A stretch of DNA of 32,138 nucleotides from Streptomyces turgidiscabies Car8 (GCF_000331005.1 NZ_AEJB01000138.1:1-32138), one strand, 5' to 3'; shown: positions 16,243-24,161, counted from the first letter of the stretch. Notes: generated by a model not told the origin, from the sequence alone. Numbers and translations: made by a program.

Positions 16243-16929
16243 TCAGCTGAGGGCGTGTATCTGGGACAGACCCTGCTTGACCTGCCGGGTGACGTCGTCG
16301 GCGAGGATCTCGGGCAGGGCCGCTTCGATGCCGTCCAGGGCCTGGGCGGCGACGTCGGCCGGGTCCGCCTTGTCCGCCGTGGGCATACCGGCGGTCATGT
16401 CGGTGTCCATCAGGCCGACGTGCAGCGCGGAGACGGTGATACCTCGGGGTGCCAGTTCCTCTCGGACGGCATTACTCATCGCCCAGGCTGCGGCCTTGGA
16501 CGCCGCGTAGGAGCCGGCCTGGGCCGGGTGCCACCAGGAGATCACGGAGAGGATGTTCAGGACGGCTCCGCCGCCGTTGGCCTCGATGACCGGGGCGAAC
16601 TCGCGGGTGACGGCGAGCGGCCCGTGGAAGTTGGTTCCCATCTCTGCGCGGACGGCCGCCAGGTCGCCGGCGATCAGCGGGGTGCCGAGGGAGATGCCGG
16701 CATTATTGATCAGCAGCGTCGCATCGGACGCAACACGGGCGGCCTCCCGGATCGTGGCCTCGTCCGTGACGTCGAGCCGCAGCGGCGTGACGCCGTCCAG
16801 GTCCACGGTCTCCGGTCGGCGGGCAGCCGCGTACACCTTCGCCCCGCGCTGCACGAGTTGCTCGGCCAGGCGGCGTCCCAGCCCACGGTTGGCGCCGGTC
16901 ACCACAGCGGTCGCACCCTTGAGTTCCAT
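16243..16929 (-). CDS. Short-chain dehydrogenase/reductase (SDR)
   Basis: A 228-residue classical SDR. The cofactor motif TGANRGLG is at 11-18, NNAG at 75-78, the catalytic Ser at 128, and Tyr141-x-x-x-Lys145 in SYAASK. The arginines RR in YAAARRPE after the second strand suggest NADP(H) preference. The substrate is unknown. The ATG at 16929 is divergent from a TetR regulator gene, and a perfect palindrome in the shared 119-bp spacer sits where it could block both promoters. This is the common arrangement of a TetR controlling its neighbour, often a stress or xenobiotic-response reductase. Confidence 0.88.
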   Translation of the reverse strand: MELKGATAVVTGANRGLGRRLAEQLVQRGAKVYAAARRPETVDLDGVTPLRLDVTDEATIREAARVASDATLLINNAGISLGTPLIAGDLAAVRAEMGTNFHGPLAVTREFAPVIEANGGGAVLNILSVISWWHPAQAGSYAASKAAAWAMSNAVREELAPRGITVSALHVGLMDTDMTAGMPTADKADPADVAAQALDGIEAALPEILADDVTRQVKQGLSQIHALS

Positions 16930-16979
16930 GATCCATCACTTCCGGTAGGTTCAGAGGCCGTACCGACGGCCCCCGCGAA

Positions 16980-16999
16980 TAGATTACTTGCGTAATCTA
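16980..16999. promoter_or_regulatory. Perfect TetR-type operator palindrome
   Basis: TAGATTACTTGCGTAATCTA: 8-bp arms TAGATTAC / GTAATCTA with a 4-base spacer. It lies between the divergent SDR and TetR genes. TTGCGT at 16988-16993 can act as the -35 of tetR, and TAATCT on the minus strand as a -10 toward the SDR, so bound protein would cover both promoters. Confidence 0.8.
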
Positions 17000-17048
17000 A
17001 ACTCGTGCCATCATAGATGGCAGGCGGAATCTACTTGCGAGGTGGGCG

Positions 17049-17585
17049 ATGGGCCGGGTATCGCAGGCGCAGGCGGAAGAGAACCGGCGCCGCGTCGTCG
17101 AGGCCGCGTCGCGACTCTTCAAGGAGCAGGGAGGCCAGATCAGCGTCGTGGAGGTGATGAAGAAAGCCGGCCTGACTCACGGCGGCTTCTACAAGCAGTT
17201 CGCCTCCAAGGAAGCGCTCTTCGACGAGGCCACCACGCACGCCTTCGCAGCCTCGGGCGGAGGCACCGCGACCGAGGCTGCCTCTCCTGAGGCCGAGATC
17301 GACGCGTATCTGTCCACCAAGCACCGCGACGACGTCGCCGGCGGTTGTCCCGTGGCAGCCTTCGCAGCCGACATCGCGCGCGGTCAGGGCGGTCCCGCAG
17401 CGCAGCGCCAGTACAGCGAGGGCGTCAGCGAGATGGCAAAGCGTCTCGCCACGGACCAGGACGACGGCCTCAGTCGGCTGTCCACCATGGTCGGCGCGCT
17501 CGTCCTCGCACGCGCGACCAAGGGCGAACCCGTCTCCGAGGAGATCCTCGCCACCGCCCGCAAGGCGCTGGGCCGAGGCGACTGA
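17049..17585 (+). CDS. TetR/AcrR-family regulator
   Basis: A 178-residue TetR-family repressor. The N-terminal DNA-binding domain reads RRRVVEAASRLFKEQG, then VVEVMKKAGLTHGGFYKQFASKEALF, the helix-turn-helix and the following helix. The ligand domain is short; it has a Cys-Pro (GGCPVAAFAADIARG) typical of the subgroup linked to small reductases. The ATG at 17049 has GAGGTGG upstream. It is divergent from the SDR gene and is the obvious owner of the 20-bp palindrome in between. The inducer is unknown. Confidence 0.9.
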   Translation: MGRVSQAQAEENRRRVVEAASRLFKEQGGQISVVEVMKKAGLTHGGFYKQFASKEALFDEATTHAFAASGGGTATEAASPEAEIDAYLSTKHRDDVAGGCPVAAFAADIARGQGGPAAQRQYSEGVSEMAKRLATDQDDGLSRLSTMVGALVLARATKGEPVSEEILATARKALGRGD

Positions 17586-17971
17586 CATCCCCGGAGCTGA
17601 CGGAATGGCATACCCGAGGCTGACGAACCCGTCTCCTCCGTCAGCCCCAAGTGGTCAGCATTTTGGCTGATCCGCAGGGATCCGTATGGACCGGACGACG
17701 GAGAGGGCCTCAGCGGCGTGGGCCTGGGCTCTCGCGCCCATGTGCTGTCTTCGACGGGCTCTTTCCGTCTGTGTAGCCGGCGCTCCGCGCTGTCTCTGTC
17801 GTCGATCGGCGTTGTAGCCGTGACCACCGCCTCGCCCACAGGTCCTCTCCGCTCCACCATCCTCGGGGGATTGCCGCCCTGCCCTGCCGCGAGTCCACGC
17901 GACGGCCGGGGGTGGGGGGCCAGGACCACATGGACCACCACTGGCAGATCCATGTGGCCGTTCCAGGGATG
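17586..17971. other. Gene-free interval between convergent genes
   Basis: About 385 bp after the TetR gene and before the stop of the Gfo/Idh gene. I see no gene; frames on both strands have poor codon use. It holds a hairpin after tetR (GGTCAGC 17653-17659, GCTGATC 17666-17672 with one G-T pair), a small dyad near 17753-17769 (GACGG/CCGTC), and the terminator-like stem of the Gfo/Idh gene. Confidence 0.55.
17926..17957 (-). terminator. Hairpin downstream of the Gfo/Idh gene
   Basis: CCACATGGA (17926-17934) and TCCATGTGG (17949-17957) form a perfect 9-bp stem with a 14-base loop, 14 bases past the minus-strand stop at 17972. There is no T-run. Confidence 0.6.
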
Positions 17972-18979
17972 TCAGTGGTCGAAGTACCGCACCCCTATCT
18001 GCTCGCGCACGCTGTCGAGCGTGCGCATGATCGCCACGGTCTCGTCCAGCGGCATGATGTCGCTCTCCGACTCCCCGGCCAGCAGCCGCTCCTGGACATG
18101 CCTGGCCTGGTGGTGCATACCCCCGCCCGCCGTGTCGTCGTCCTCACCGTCGCGAGCGGCGTGAAGACTCAGGCGCTCGGTGGTATCACGTGTCCGGACA
18201 GTCAGTTCGTCCGGGCAGTGCATCATGAACGGCAACTCGATGTGGCCTTCGGTGCCGGTGATCCGGGCCGTGGAGCTGAGTGTGGCCCTCATCGAGCACT
18301 GGGTCAGTGCGACCGCGCCGCCGGAGTAGCCGGACAGGACGGCGGTGTGCTCGTCCACACCGGTCTCGCCGAGCGTGCCGTACGCCGTGAGCCGGTCGGG
18401 GGTGCCCAGCACCATGCTGGCAAGGGATACCGGGTACACGCCCAAGTCGAGCAGGGCACCCCCGCCGAGGGCACGGTCGAACAAGCGGTGCGTGGGGTCT
18501 GCCGGGAACCGGAATCCGAAGTCGGCTTCCACGGACTGGACTTCGCCGATGGCGCCTTCGGAAAGCAGTTCCCTGATCTTGACGTAGGCCGGCAGGAACC
18601 GGCTCCACATCGCCTCCATGAGGAACAGGCCGCGCGCCCGGGCCACTTCTGCCATCTCGGCGGCTTGTGCGGCGTCCAGCGCGAAGGCTTTCTCGCACAG
18701 CACGGGGCGTCCCGCGTTCAGGAACAACAGGGTGTGCTCGTGGTGGTGCGAGTGGGGCGAGGCCACGTAGACGATGTCGACGTTGCCGTCGGCCGCAAGG
18801 TCCTCGTACGAGCCGTGCCGGTGGCGGGGCGCAATGCCGAACTTCTCACCGAACGCGTCGGCCGTCTCCCGGTTGCGGGAGCCGACGGCGACCAGTTGGG
18901 CGTCCGGCAGCCGACCCAGGGCATTGGCGAATCCGTTCGCGATAGTTCCGGTGCCTGCGATGCCCCAGCGAAACGACAT
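17972..18979 (-). CDS. Gfo/Idh/MocA-family NAD(P)-dependent oxidoreductase
   Basis: A 335-residue oxidoreductase with an N-terminal Rossmann domain (RWGIAGTGTIANGFA at the start, ASPHSHHHEHTLLFL, then CEKAFALDAAQA holding the catalytic-region Lys of the usual EKP motif, here EKA) and a C-terminal alpha/beta domain (GALLDLGVYPVSLASMVLG, GTEGHIELPF). The family oxidises or reduces sugars, inositols and related polyols, also trans-dihydrodiols. The ATG at 18979 has CGGAG upstream. The frame is open without a stop for another 152 codons upstream, through a MerR-like fragment; I consider the internal ATG the real start. It lies next to the glycoside locus and may handle one of the released sugars (inference). 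Confidence 0.88.
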   Translation of the reverse strand: MSFRWGIAGTGTIANGFANALGRLPDAQLVAVGSRNRETADAFGEKFGIAPRHRHGSYEDLAADGNVDIVYVASPHSHHHEHTLLFLNAGRPVLCEKAFALDAAQAAEMAEVARARGLFLMEAMWSRFLPAYVKIRELLSEGAIGEVQSVEADFGFRFPADPTHRLFDRALGGGALLDLGVYPVSLASMVLGTPDRLTAYGTLGETGVDEHTAVLSGYSGGAVALTQCSMRATLSSTARITGTEGHIELPFMMHCPDELTVRTRDTTERLSLHAARDGEDDDTAGGGMHHQARHVQERLLAGESESDIMPLDETVAIMRTLDSVREQIGVRYFDH

Positions 18980-19315
18980 GAGAGCTCCGTAGATTGTCGG
19001 GCGGCCCGAGAGGGCCAGGGGCCGTGTATGGGAACTTGTCTTCAGTGGCGGTCGTTGCTCGTCGCCGATCTTGTGAAGCGCGTGCTGGAACTCCTCCTTG
19101 TCGGTCGCTGATCTCAGGTCCCGGATGCGGGCCAGGGGAACGCGAGCTTCGGCGAGCGTTCGGATCTTGACCAGTTCGATGGTGGCGTTCGCGTCGTACC
19201 GCCGGTAACCGGACGCATCGCGATCGGGTTCAGGTGGCAGTCCCTTGTCGTGACAGACGCGGCTGGTCTTGACCGACACTCCGACCTGTTTGGCCGGCTG
19301 CCCGATGGTGATCAC
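18980..19315 (-). pseudogene. Truncated MerR-family regulator, in frame with the Gfo/Idh gene
   Basis: From GTG 19315 the minus strand reads VITIGQPAKQVGVSVKTSRV, then GLPPEPDRDASGYRRYDANA and ELVKIRTLAEARVPLARIRDL: the complete DNA-binding helix-turn-helix and wing of a MerR regulator of the type that senses small molecules. The coiled coil and effector domain are gone; after about 100 residues the sequence loses similarity and the frame stays open into the start of the Gfo/Idh protein. The start and a typical MerR operator just upstream (19334-19356) are preserved. A 487-residue fusion from 19435 is possible on paper but the linker looks like untranslated DNA. Confidence 0.65.
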
Positions 19316-19331
19316 TCGACCATCGTCCCGC

Positions 19332-19362
19332 TTGACCCTTCCCTTGGGGCAAGGTTGCAACA
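19332..19362 (+). promoter_or_regulatory. MerR-type promoter/operator
   Basis: TTGACC (19332-19337) is followed by a dyad, ACCCTT (19335-19340) mirrored by AAGGTT (19351-19356) with CCC/GGG in between, and then by a weak -10 about 19 bases downstream. The long spacer filled with a dyad is the mark of MerR-controlled promoters. It points right (+), away from the MerR remnant, toward DNA that no longer holds a recognisable target gene. Confidence 0.5.
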
Positions 19363-19671
19363 TGGCCAGGAGGGGCACCGCGTCGCCCAGGAGTTCCTCG
19401 ACGTCGTCTCCGTCGAGGTCCAGGGCGTCTGTCACTGCCCGACCATCACGAAACGGGTGCGTCCGCTGGAGCAGTACACGCCGGTGCCGATCCGGCGGCC
19501 GGTGCTCGCGCGCCGGGAGCCGTCCGGGGCGCGGGAACGGGCCCGCCGGTGCCGCGGTTCGCGGTCGCCTGGGCTGAGGTGACAGTCGGGTTGAGGAACA
19601 TCGTCCAACGCCTGGCGTACGGTCACACCGGGCGCTTGCTCCCTCTGCACCGGGCCGGCACAGCCCCTGCG
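19363..19671. other. Interval with small unassigned fragments
   Basis: About 310 bp between the MerR-type promoter and the GH10 stop. Two minus-strand pieces have good codon use but no identity: one ending RRIGTGVYCSSGRTRFVMVG with a stop at about 19432, and one starting GTG 19435 as VTDALDLDGDDVEELLGDAV, overlapping by GTGA. They may be remnants of genes cut by the same rearrangement that truncated the MerR gene. Confidence 0.35.
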
Positions 19672-21288
19672 TCAGTTGACGGTGACTTGTACCGGATCGG
19701 ACTCGGTCGACCCCTTGGCGTTGGTGAGGACGGCCTTCAGGCTGTGCTTTCCCTTCGCCACTCCCGACAGAGTCACCTTCGCTGACTGGGCGTTCGGTGT
19801 GTGGGCGGTCAACGAACCCTCGCCGACGACTGCTCCGTCAAGGAAGAAGGTGTAGGAGGTGGCGTTCGTACCCCACCACAGATTCGCGGTGGCGGTGAAG
19901 GTGCCGTCGTTGTCCCAGTTGTCGTGACTGACCACGGGCTTGCCCGGTGCGGCATCCGTGACCGTGACGGTCGTGGTGTTCGTGGCTGTCGTGCCCTTCG
20001 AGTTGATCAGTTCGGCCCGGTACACGTAGGTACCGTTGGCCTTGTCCTTGAATGTGGTCTCGACTGACTGCGAAGTGCCGCCGGCTCTGTCCGGCACCCG
20101 CGCGGAGACGAGCTTGTCGTTCTCGTACAGACGGTAGAAGCTGCCCGGAGTGCCGTGCCAGAGGTTCATCGTCACGCTGTAGTTGCCGTCGTGGAGGCCG
20201 CGCGTCCATCCGCTGGTGTTCTTGAGGGCGCCGGCGCCGGGAGCCGAGGGCGCGGAGACGAAGTTCCGCAGAGCGTCGCGCGTGGCGTGGTACGCGGGCT
20301 TGGGGTTGTACTCCTCGTCGAACATGAGCGGCTTCGCGCCCGGCAGCCAGGTGTAGGCGTGCTTGTCGGTGAAGCCCCAGAAGCTGATGTCCCGGATTCC
20401 TGCCGCCAGCGCCTCGGCCATGACGTCCCCGTAGATCTGCGTCTGCTGATCCACGTCATAGGTGTGTACGTCGAGTTCGGTGACGGCGACGTCAAGTCCG
20501 AGCGCCTGGTAGGACTTCGCCATCTGCGTGATGACCCCGGGCTCGGGACCCGCCAGGGTCTCGTGCATCTCGAAGCCCACCCCGTCGATGGGCACACCGT
20601 CGGCTACCAGATCGGCCACCAGGTCATAAAGTTCCTGGCGCTTCTCCGGATAGAACTCCACCAACGACTCGTTGATGAACAGCTTGGCGTCGGGGTCCGC
20701 GGCGTGCGCGATGCGGAACGCTTCCGCAATGTAGTCGGGGCCGAGGACCTTGTAGAAGTCGTTCTGCACGAGTCCGGTCCCGCCGAAGGTGGAGAACGGT
20801 TCGGTCACGACGTCCCACCGGTCCATCTTCCCGTGGTAGCGATCCATGATCGTGTTGAAGTGGGTCTTCATCACGGAACGGAGCTCGTCAGGGTCGGTTG
20901 CCTGCGTGACGTAGTCAGGATTGCAGCAACCGGAGATGAGGCCGTGGCCTTTCACAGCCATGTCATGATCCTCGGCGAACTTGACGAGCTTGTCGAGGCC
21001 GGCGAACTCGAAGTCATCCTTCAGCGGTTGGACGAAGTTCCACTTGAGCTCGTTCTCGGGCGACAGGCTGTCGAACTGCTCCGCCAGCGTCTCGCCGAAC
21101 TGGGGTTCGTCGAGATAGTTGGGATTGGTCGCCCCCGAGCCGATGAGAATCCCTTCTTTCGCGGCCAGTTCGCGGAGGGTGGTGTCCGTGGTGTCTGAGG
21201 CAGCTGAGGCGCTGGCGGTCGGGAAGACCACGGTCATGAGCCCGATGGTGACGGTTGCGAGCGCCGCGCCTATGCGGTGCATTCTCAT
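19672..21288 (-). CDS. Secreted GH10-family glycoside hydrolase with atypical active site (tomatinase-like candidate)
   Basis: A 538-residue exported enzyme. A signal peptide (MRMHRIGAALATVTIGLMTV, cut after about ASASAA) precedes a GH10 barrel (about 40-345) and two Ig-like repeats (about 360-445 and 450-538). Glu163 in WDVVTE (acid/base) and Glu271 in AVTELDVHTY (nucleophile) sit at the GH10 positions. Yet the invariant Asn before the acid/base is Thr, and the HTLVWH motif of xylanases is GHGLISGCCN (residues 114-123), so sugar contacts near the cleavage site must differ. Bacterial tomatinases (TomA of Clavibacter and Streptomyces scabies) are GH10 enzymes and the gene company here is similar, so a saponin-type substrate is my leading idea, unproven. 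The start is ATG 21288 or 21282. No clear ribosome site is seen for either. Confidence 0.85.
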   Translation of the reverse strand: MRMHRIGAALATVTIGLMTVVFPTASASAASDTTDTTLRELAAKEGILIGSGATNPNYLDEPQFGETLAEQFDSLSPENELKWNFVQPLKDDFEFAGLDKLVKFAEDHDMAVKGHGLISGCCNPDYVTQATDPDELRSVMKTHFNTIMDRYHGKMDRWDVVTEPFSTFGGTGLVQNDFYKVLGPDYIAEAFRIAHAADPDAKLFINESLVEFYPEKRQELYDLVADLVADGVPIDGVGFEMHETLAGPEPGVITQMAKSYQALGLDVAVTELDVHTYDVDQQTQIYGDVMAEALAAGIRDISFWGFTDKHAYTWLPGAKPLMFDEEYNPKPAYHATRDALRNFVSAPSAPGAGALKNTSGWTRGLHDGNYSVTMNLWHGTPGSFYRLYENDKLVSARVPDRAGGTSQSVETTFKDKANGTYVYRAELINSKGTTATNTTTVTVTDAAPGKPVVSHDNWDNDGTFTATANLWWGTNATSYTFFLDGAVVGEGSLTAHTPNAQSAKVTLSGVAKGKHSLKAVLTNAKGSTESDPVQVTVN

Positions 21289-21370
21289 TGAACGGTGTCT
21301 CGCTTTCCTGTTGAGGGATGACCCGAGGCGCTGCGGCATCCGGGGAGATGAACCGTGTGCTGTCCCGGTG

Positions 21371-21384
21371 GCCGCGAGCGCGGC
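21371..21384 (-). terminator. Small hairpin between GH1 and GH10 genes
   Basis: GCCGC (21371-21375), GAGC loop, GCGGC (21380-21384) in the 150-bp gap after the GH1 stop. It is short and without a T-run; it may dampen read-through from the GH1 gene to the GH10 gene or mean nothing. Confidence 0.25.
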
Positions 21385-21438
21385 TCGGCCCGACACCGCC
21401 TCTGCGGCATGACAGAGTGCGGTAGTTGAGGCGGTCGC

Positions 21439-22872
21439 TCAGTGGCCGGCGAGGGCCGGGACGACCTTCGTGGCGCAGAGTTCGGCGAACCAGTGCGCGC
21501 TAAGTTTCGGAATGCGTTCCTGGGTGTCGTAGTCGACACGGACGATGCCGAAGCGAGGGCCGTAGCCCATGGCCCATTCGAAGTTGTCGAGCAGCGACCA
21601 GACGAGGTAACCGACCACGTGGGCGCCCCGCTCCCAAGCGCGGTGAGTCGCCGTCACGTGATCGATGAGGAACTGGGTCCGGTCGCGGTCGACTACCACG
21701 CACCGGCCATCCGATTCGCCGACCGTATCCTCGAAGGCCGCGCCGTTCTCCATCACCATGATCGGCAACGCGGGGAACTCCTCGGAGAGAGCGACCAGAT
21801 GGTCTTCCAGCCCTCGCGGTTCGATCCCCCAGTCCATCGCCGTTCGTCCCAGGTCGCCGCGGCGTACGTACTCGATGCGCTCGGAGCCCGGAAAGGAAGT
21901 GCCGCCGGCGCTTTCCGTGCTGGGGTCGAAGTCCCGCTTCTCACGGACGTGCGCGACCTCGTAGTAGTTCACCCCGAGCAGGTCGAGCGGCTGGTGGCAG
22001 ATCTCCAGGTCGCCCGGGAGCACGAAGTCCCAGTCCGTGAAGGACCTGGTGTCAGCGAGGAGGTCGGCCGGGTACTCACCTCGGAGCATCGGCCCGGTGA
22101 ACACGCGGTTGGCCACCGCATCGAGGCGACGCGCAGCCTCGGCGTCCTCAGGGGTTTCGGCTTCGATGCGGAAGATGTTCAGCACTACAGACAGCTGCGC
22201 CTCGGGGTTCGTGACGGTGCGCCGAAGTGCCGCCACAGCCAGTCCGTGGGAAAGGTTCAGATGGTGCGCGGCCTTGAGTGCGTCCGCATGGCTCTTCACG
22301 CCGGGCGCGAACGCGCCACTGCCGTAGCCGGCGAACGAGTTGTTCCACGGCTCGTTGTGGGTCGACCAGATGGCGACCCGGTCGCCGAGGGCCGCCCCGA
22401 CGATCTCCGCGTACTTCTCGAAGGCGAATGCGGTCTCACGGCCGCGCCAGCCGCCGTAGCGGTCCTCCAGCGCCTGCGGCAGGTCCCAGTGGTTGAGCGT
22501 CACGATCGGCTTGATGCCGCGCGCAAGAAGACCGTCGACGAGCCGCGAGTAGAACTCCAGCCCTTCCGGGTTGACTTCGCCCTCGCCGGTGGGCATCACG
22601 CGCGGCCAGGAGATGGAGAAGCGGTAGGCGCCGAGCTTGAGCGAGGCCATCAGGTCGAGGTCGGTCTCGACGAGGTGGTAGTGGTCCGCGGCGACGTCAC
22701 CGGTCGCGCCGTCGGCGGTCTTCCCCGGCGTGTGGCTGAACGTGTCCCAGATGGACGGGCCCCGCCCGCCCTCCTTCGTGCCGCCCTCGATCTGATACGC
22801 GGCGGTCGCGGCGCCGAGGATGAAGTCGGGCGGGAACGTCAGGTGCCCGCGGACGGTCGTGTCGCGATACAT
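21439..22872 (-). CDS. GH1 beta-glycosidase (beta-glucosidase type)
   Basis: A 477-residue family 1 glycoside hydrolase of normal length. It has the N-terminal signature FPPDFILGAATAAYQIEGG, the acid/base Glu174 in THNEPW, the nucleophile Glu375 in VMENGAAF, and the aglycone/sugar-binding Trp residues in VWSLLDNFEWAMGY. No signal peptide is seen, so it acts in the cytoplasm, probably on short beta-linked oligosaccharides or glycosides brought in by the nearby ABC transporter, giving glucose or galactose. The ATG at 22872 has GAGAGG seven bases upstream. It reads toward the GH10 gene with a 150-bp gap, so the two may be partly co-transcribed. The promoter region upstream shares a short motif with the transporter promoter. 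Confidence 0.93.
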   Translation of the reverse strand: MYRDTTVRGHLTFPPDFILGAATAAYQIEGGTKEGGRGPSIWDTFSHTPGKTADGATGDVAADHYHLVETDLDLMASLKLGAYRFSISWPRVMPTGEGEVNPEGLEFYSRLVDGLLARGIKPIVTLNHWDLPQALEDRYGGWRGRETAFAFEKYAEIVGAALGDRVAIWSTHNEPWNNSFAGYGSGAFAPGVKSHADALKAAHHLNLSHGLAVAALRRTVTNPEAQLSVVLNIFRIEAETPEDAEAARRLDAVANRVFTGPMLRGEYPADLLADTRSFTDWDFVLPGDLEICHQPLDLLGVNYYEVAHVREKRDFDPSTESAGGTSFPGSERIEYVRRGDLGRTAMDWGIEPRGLEDHLVALSEEFPALPIMVMENGAAFEDTVGESDGRCVVVDRDRTQFLIDHVTATHRAWERGAHVVGYLVWSLLDNFEWAMGYGPRFGIVRVDYDTQERIPKLSAHWFAELCATKVVPALAGH

Positions 22873-23405
22873 GGAACAGCCTCTCTGGTGACGTGGCGCC
22901 AAAACCTATCAGCCGAACAGTTATCGGCACAGAGGCGTGTCAGCACGAACTTCACATTCACATGCGCGAATACCTCGACTGTCGAGGACCGGCCGGACTT
23001 CAATGCCCCGCGCGTCGCACCGCCCGCCGAGGGGCAGCGAGGATCGCCCCGGCAGTCCGTTACTCGTCCGAACGCGATCCGTGGCGCTCCTCGCAGCGCA
23101 CAACGTGCCGAAATCGCCCAGCACTTCCAGGGCGCGCGCCAGCCGCTTCCCGGATTGGGCGGCAAGTTGAGCCATACGCTGACGAAGCGTCAGGGTGCAC
23201 CAAGCGGACTGGCGGTCGGCGCCACCTTCGGCGCGCATCGCCGCGTAGGCGGCTAACGCCAGGCTTTACGCGTGCCGAAGTTCAGGTTCGCGGCGCTGGC
23301 GAACGCGGTGAGATACGCCGGCCGTTGAGCAACTACCGGATGCGACCTGGAGCATCCGCCAGCATCTCCCCCACAATCACCGAATGCAGCGGATCGCGAC
23401 CGAAG
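22873..23405. other. Gene-free interval and presumed GH1 promoter region
   Basis: About 530 bp between the GH1 start and the TetR stop. A minus frame around 23060-23240 reads LRQRMAQLAAQSGKRLARAL and looks helical, but it has no start site and I cannot assign it; it may be a remnant. A perfect dyad CTGACG, AAG, CGTCAG sits at 23179-23193. AAAACCTATCAG at 22901-22912, just upstream of the GH1 ribosome site, resembles AAAACTTGTCAG in the transporter promoter. Confidence 0.45.
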
Positions 23406-24057
23406 TTCAGCCGACGTCGCCGCCGTCGCCCCGGTCGGCGTCCTGCGAAGTCGCCTGCTGGGCCCAGTGCGCGCGAGCGGCCGCCACAAGGCGCCAGAAG
23501 GCATCGACGGCCTCGACCACATCCACGTCTTCCCGATAGCGCCGCTGGAGCTGAAGTCCGTCCTGCACGGCGATCCCCAAAGTGGCGATCACCTCCGCAC
23601 TGACCCCCATCGGCGCACCCTCGGCAGCAGCGGGGCCGGGATCGAGCGTCTGCGTCTGGGCCGCGCGGTAGTGCTCGGCGAAGTAGGCGTGCGCCGGGTG
23701 ATCGCGATCGATCGCCTCGGCGGAGAGGATGATGAACAGGGACGTCAGCCCCTCATGCTCCGCGGAGTGACGCGCGACCTCCCGCGACCGGGTCGCGACA
23801 TCCGTGGCATGCAGCTCCGACAGGTGGTCGGCGACCGACGAGTCCCGCAGGTTGAGCACTTCGACCAGGAGCTCTTCCTTGTCGGCGAAGTGATGGAGCA
23901 CCCCTGTCTGCGTGAGACGCATCCGCCTGGCGAGCTCACGCATCGACGAATGCACATATCCGGATTCGGCAAAGAGCTCGGCTGCAGCGGCGATGATCTC
24001 CCGGCGGCGCTGGAGCCCCTTGCGATAGGGCCCGCGAGGCCCGGTGAGTTCCGCCAT
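23406..24057 (-). CDS. TetR-family regulator, probable repressor of the glycoside locus
   Basis: A 216-residue TetR regulator. The DNA-binding part is RRREIIAAAAELFAESGYVH, then MRELARRMRLTQTGVLHHFADKEELL. The effector domain includes LFIILSAEAIDRDHPAHAYF, common in a TetR branch found beside sugar-degradation genes in actinomycetes. It lies between the GH1/GH10 genes and the divergent ABC transporter genes, the natural position for a local repressor released by an oligosaccharide or its product (inference). The ATG at 24057 is followed by a normal N-terminus, but the ribosome site (GAAGG) is very close to the start. The likely binding region is the spacer 24110-24160. Confidence 0.9.
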
Positions 24058-24112
24058 GCCTTCAACATACAGCGAGGCGGTGTCGCGTCCGGCCCGGGTG
24101 TGGGCGTGACGA

Positions 24113-24161
24113 TGAAAACTCTACGAAAACTTGTCAGGTGAAATGTGTTACGTGATACTGA
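24113..24161 (+). promoter_or_regulatory. Promoter of the sugar ABC transporter with candidate operator
   Basis: TTGTCA (24131-24136), a 17-base spacer and GATACT (24154-24159) form a good promoter reading right, giving a leader of about 160 bases before the lipoprotein gene. GAAAACT occurs twice, 11 bases apart (24114-24131), overlapping the -35, and GTCAG/CTGAC arms flank the -10 region. AAAACTTGTCAG (24126-24137) is nearly repeated upstream of GH1. These are the best candidates for the TetR binding site. Confidence 0.5.

Noticed and set aside
20155..21198. 347-codon plus frame opposite the GH10 gene
   Set aside because: Valine/Gly/Arg-rich antisense shadow; the minus frame has clear GH10 motifs and a signal peptide.
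21442..23256. 604-codon plus frame opposite the GH1 gene
   Set aside because: Antisense shadow typical of high-GC DNA; the GH1 motifs are all on the minus strand.
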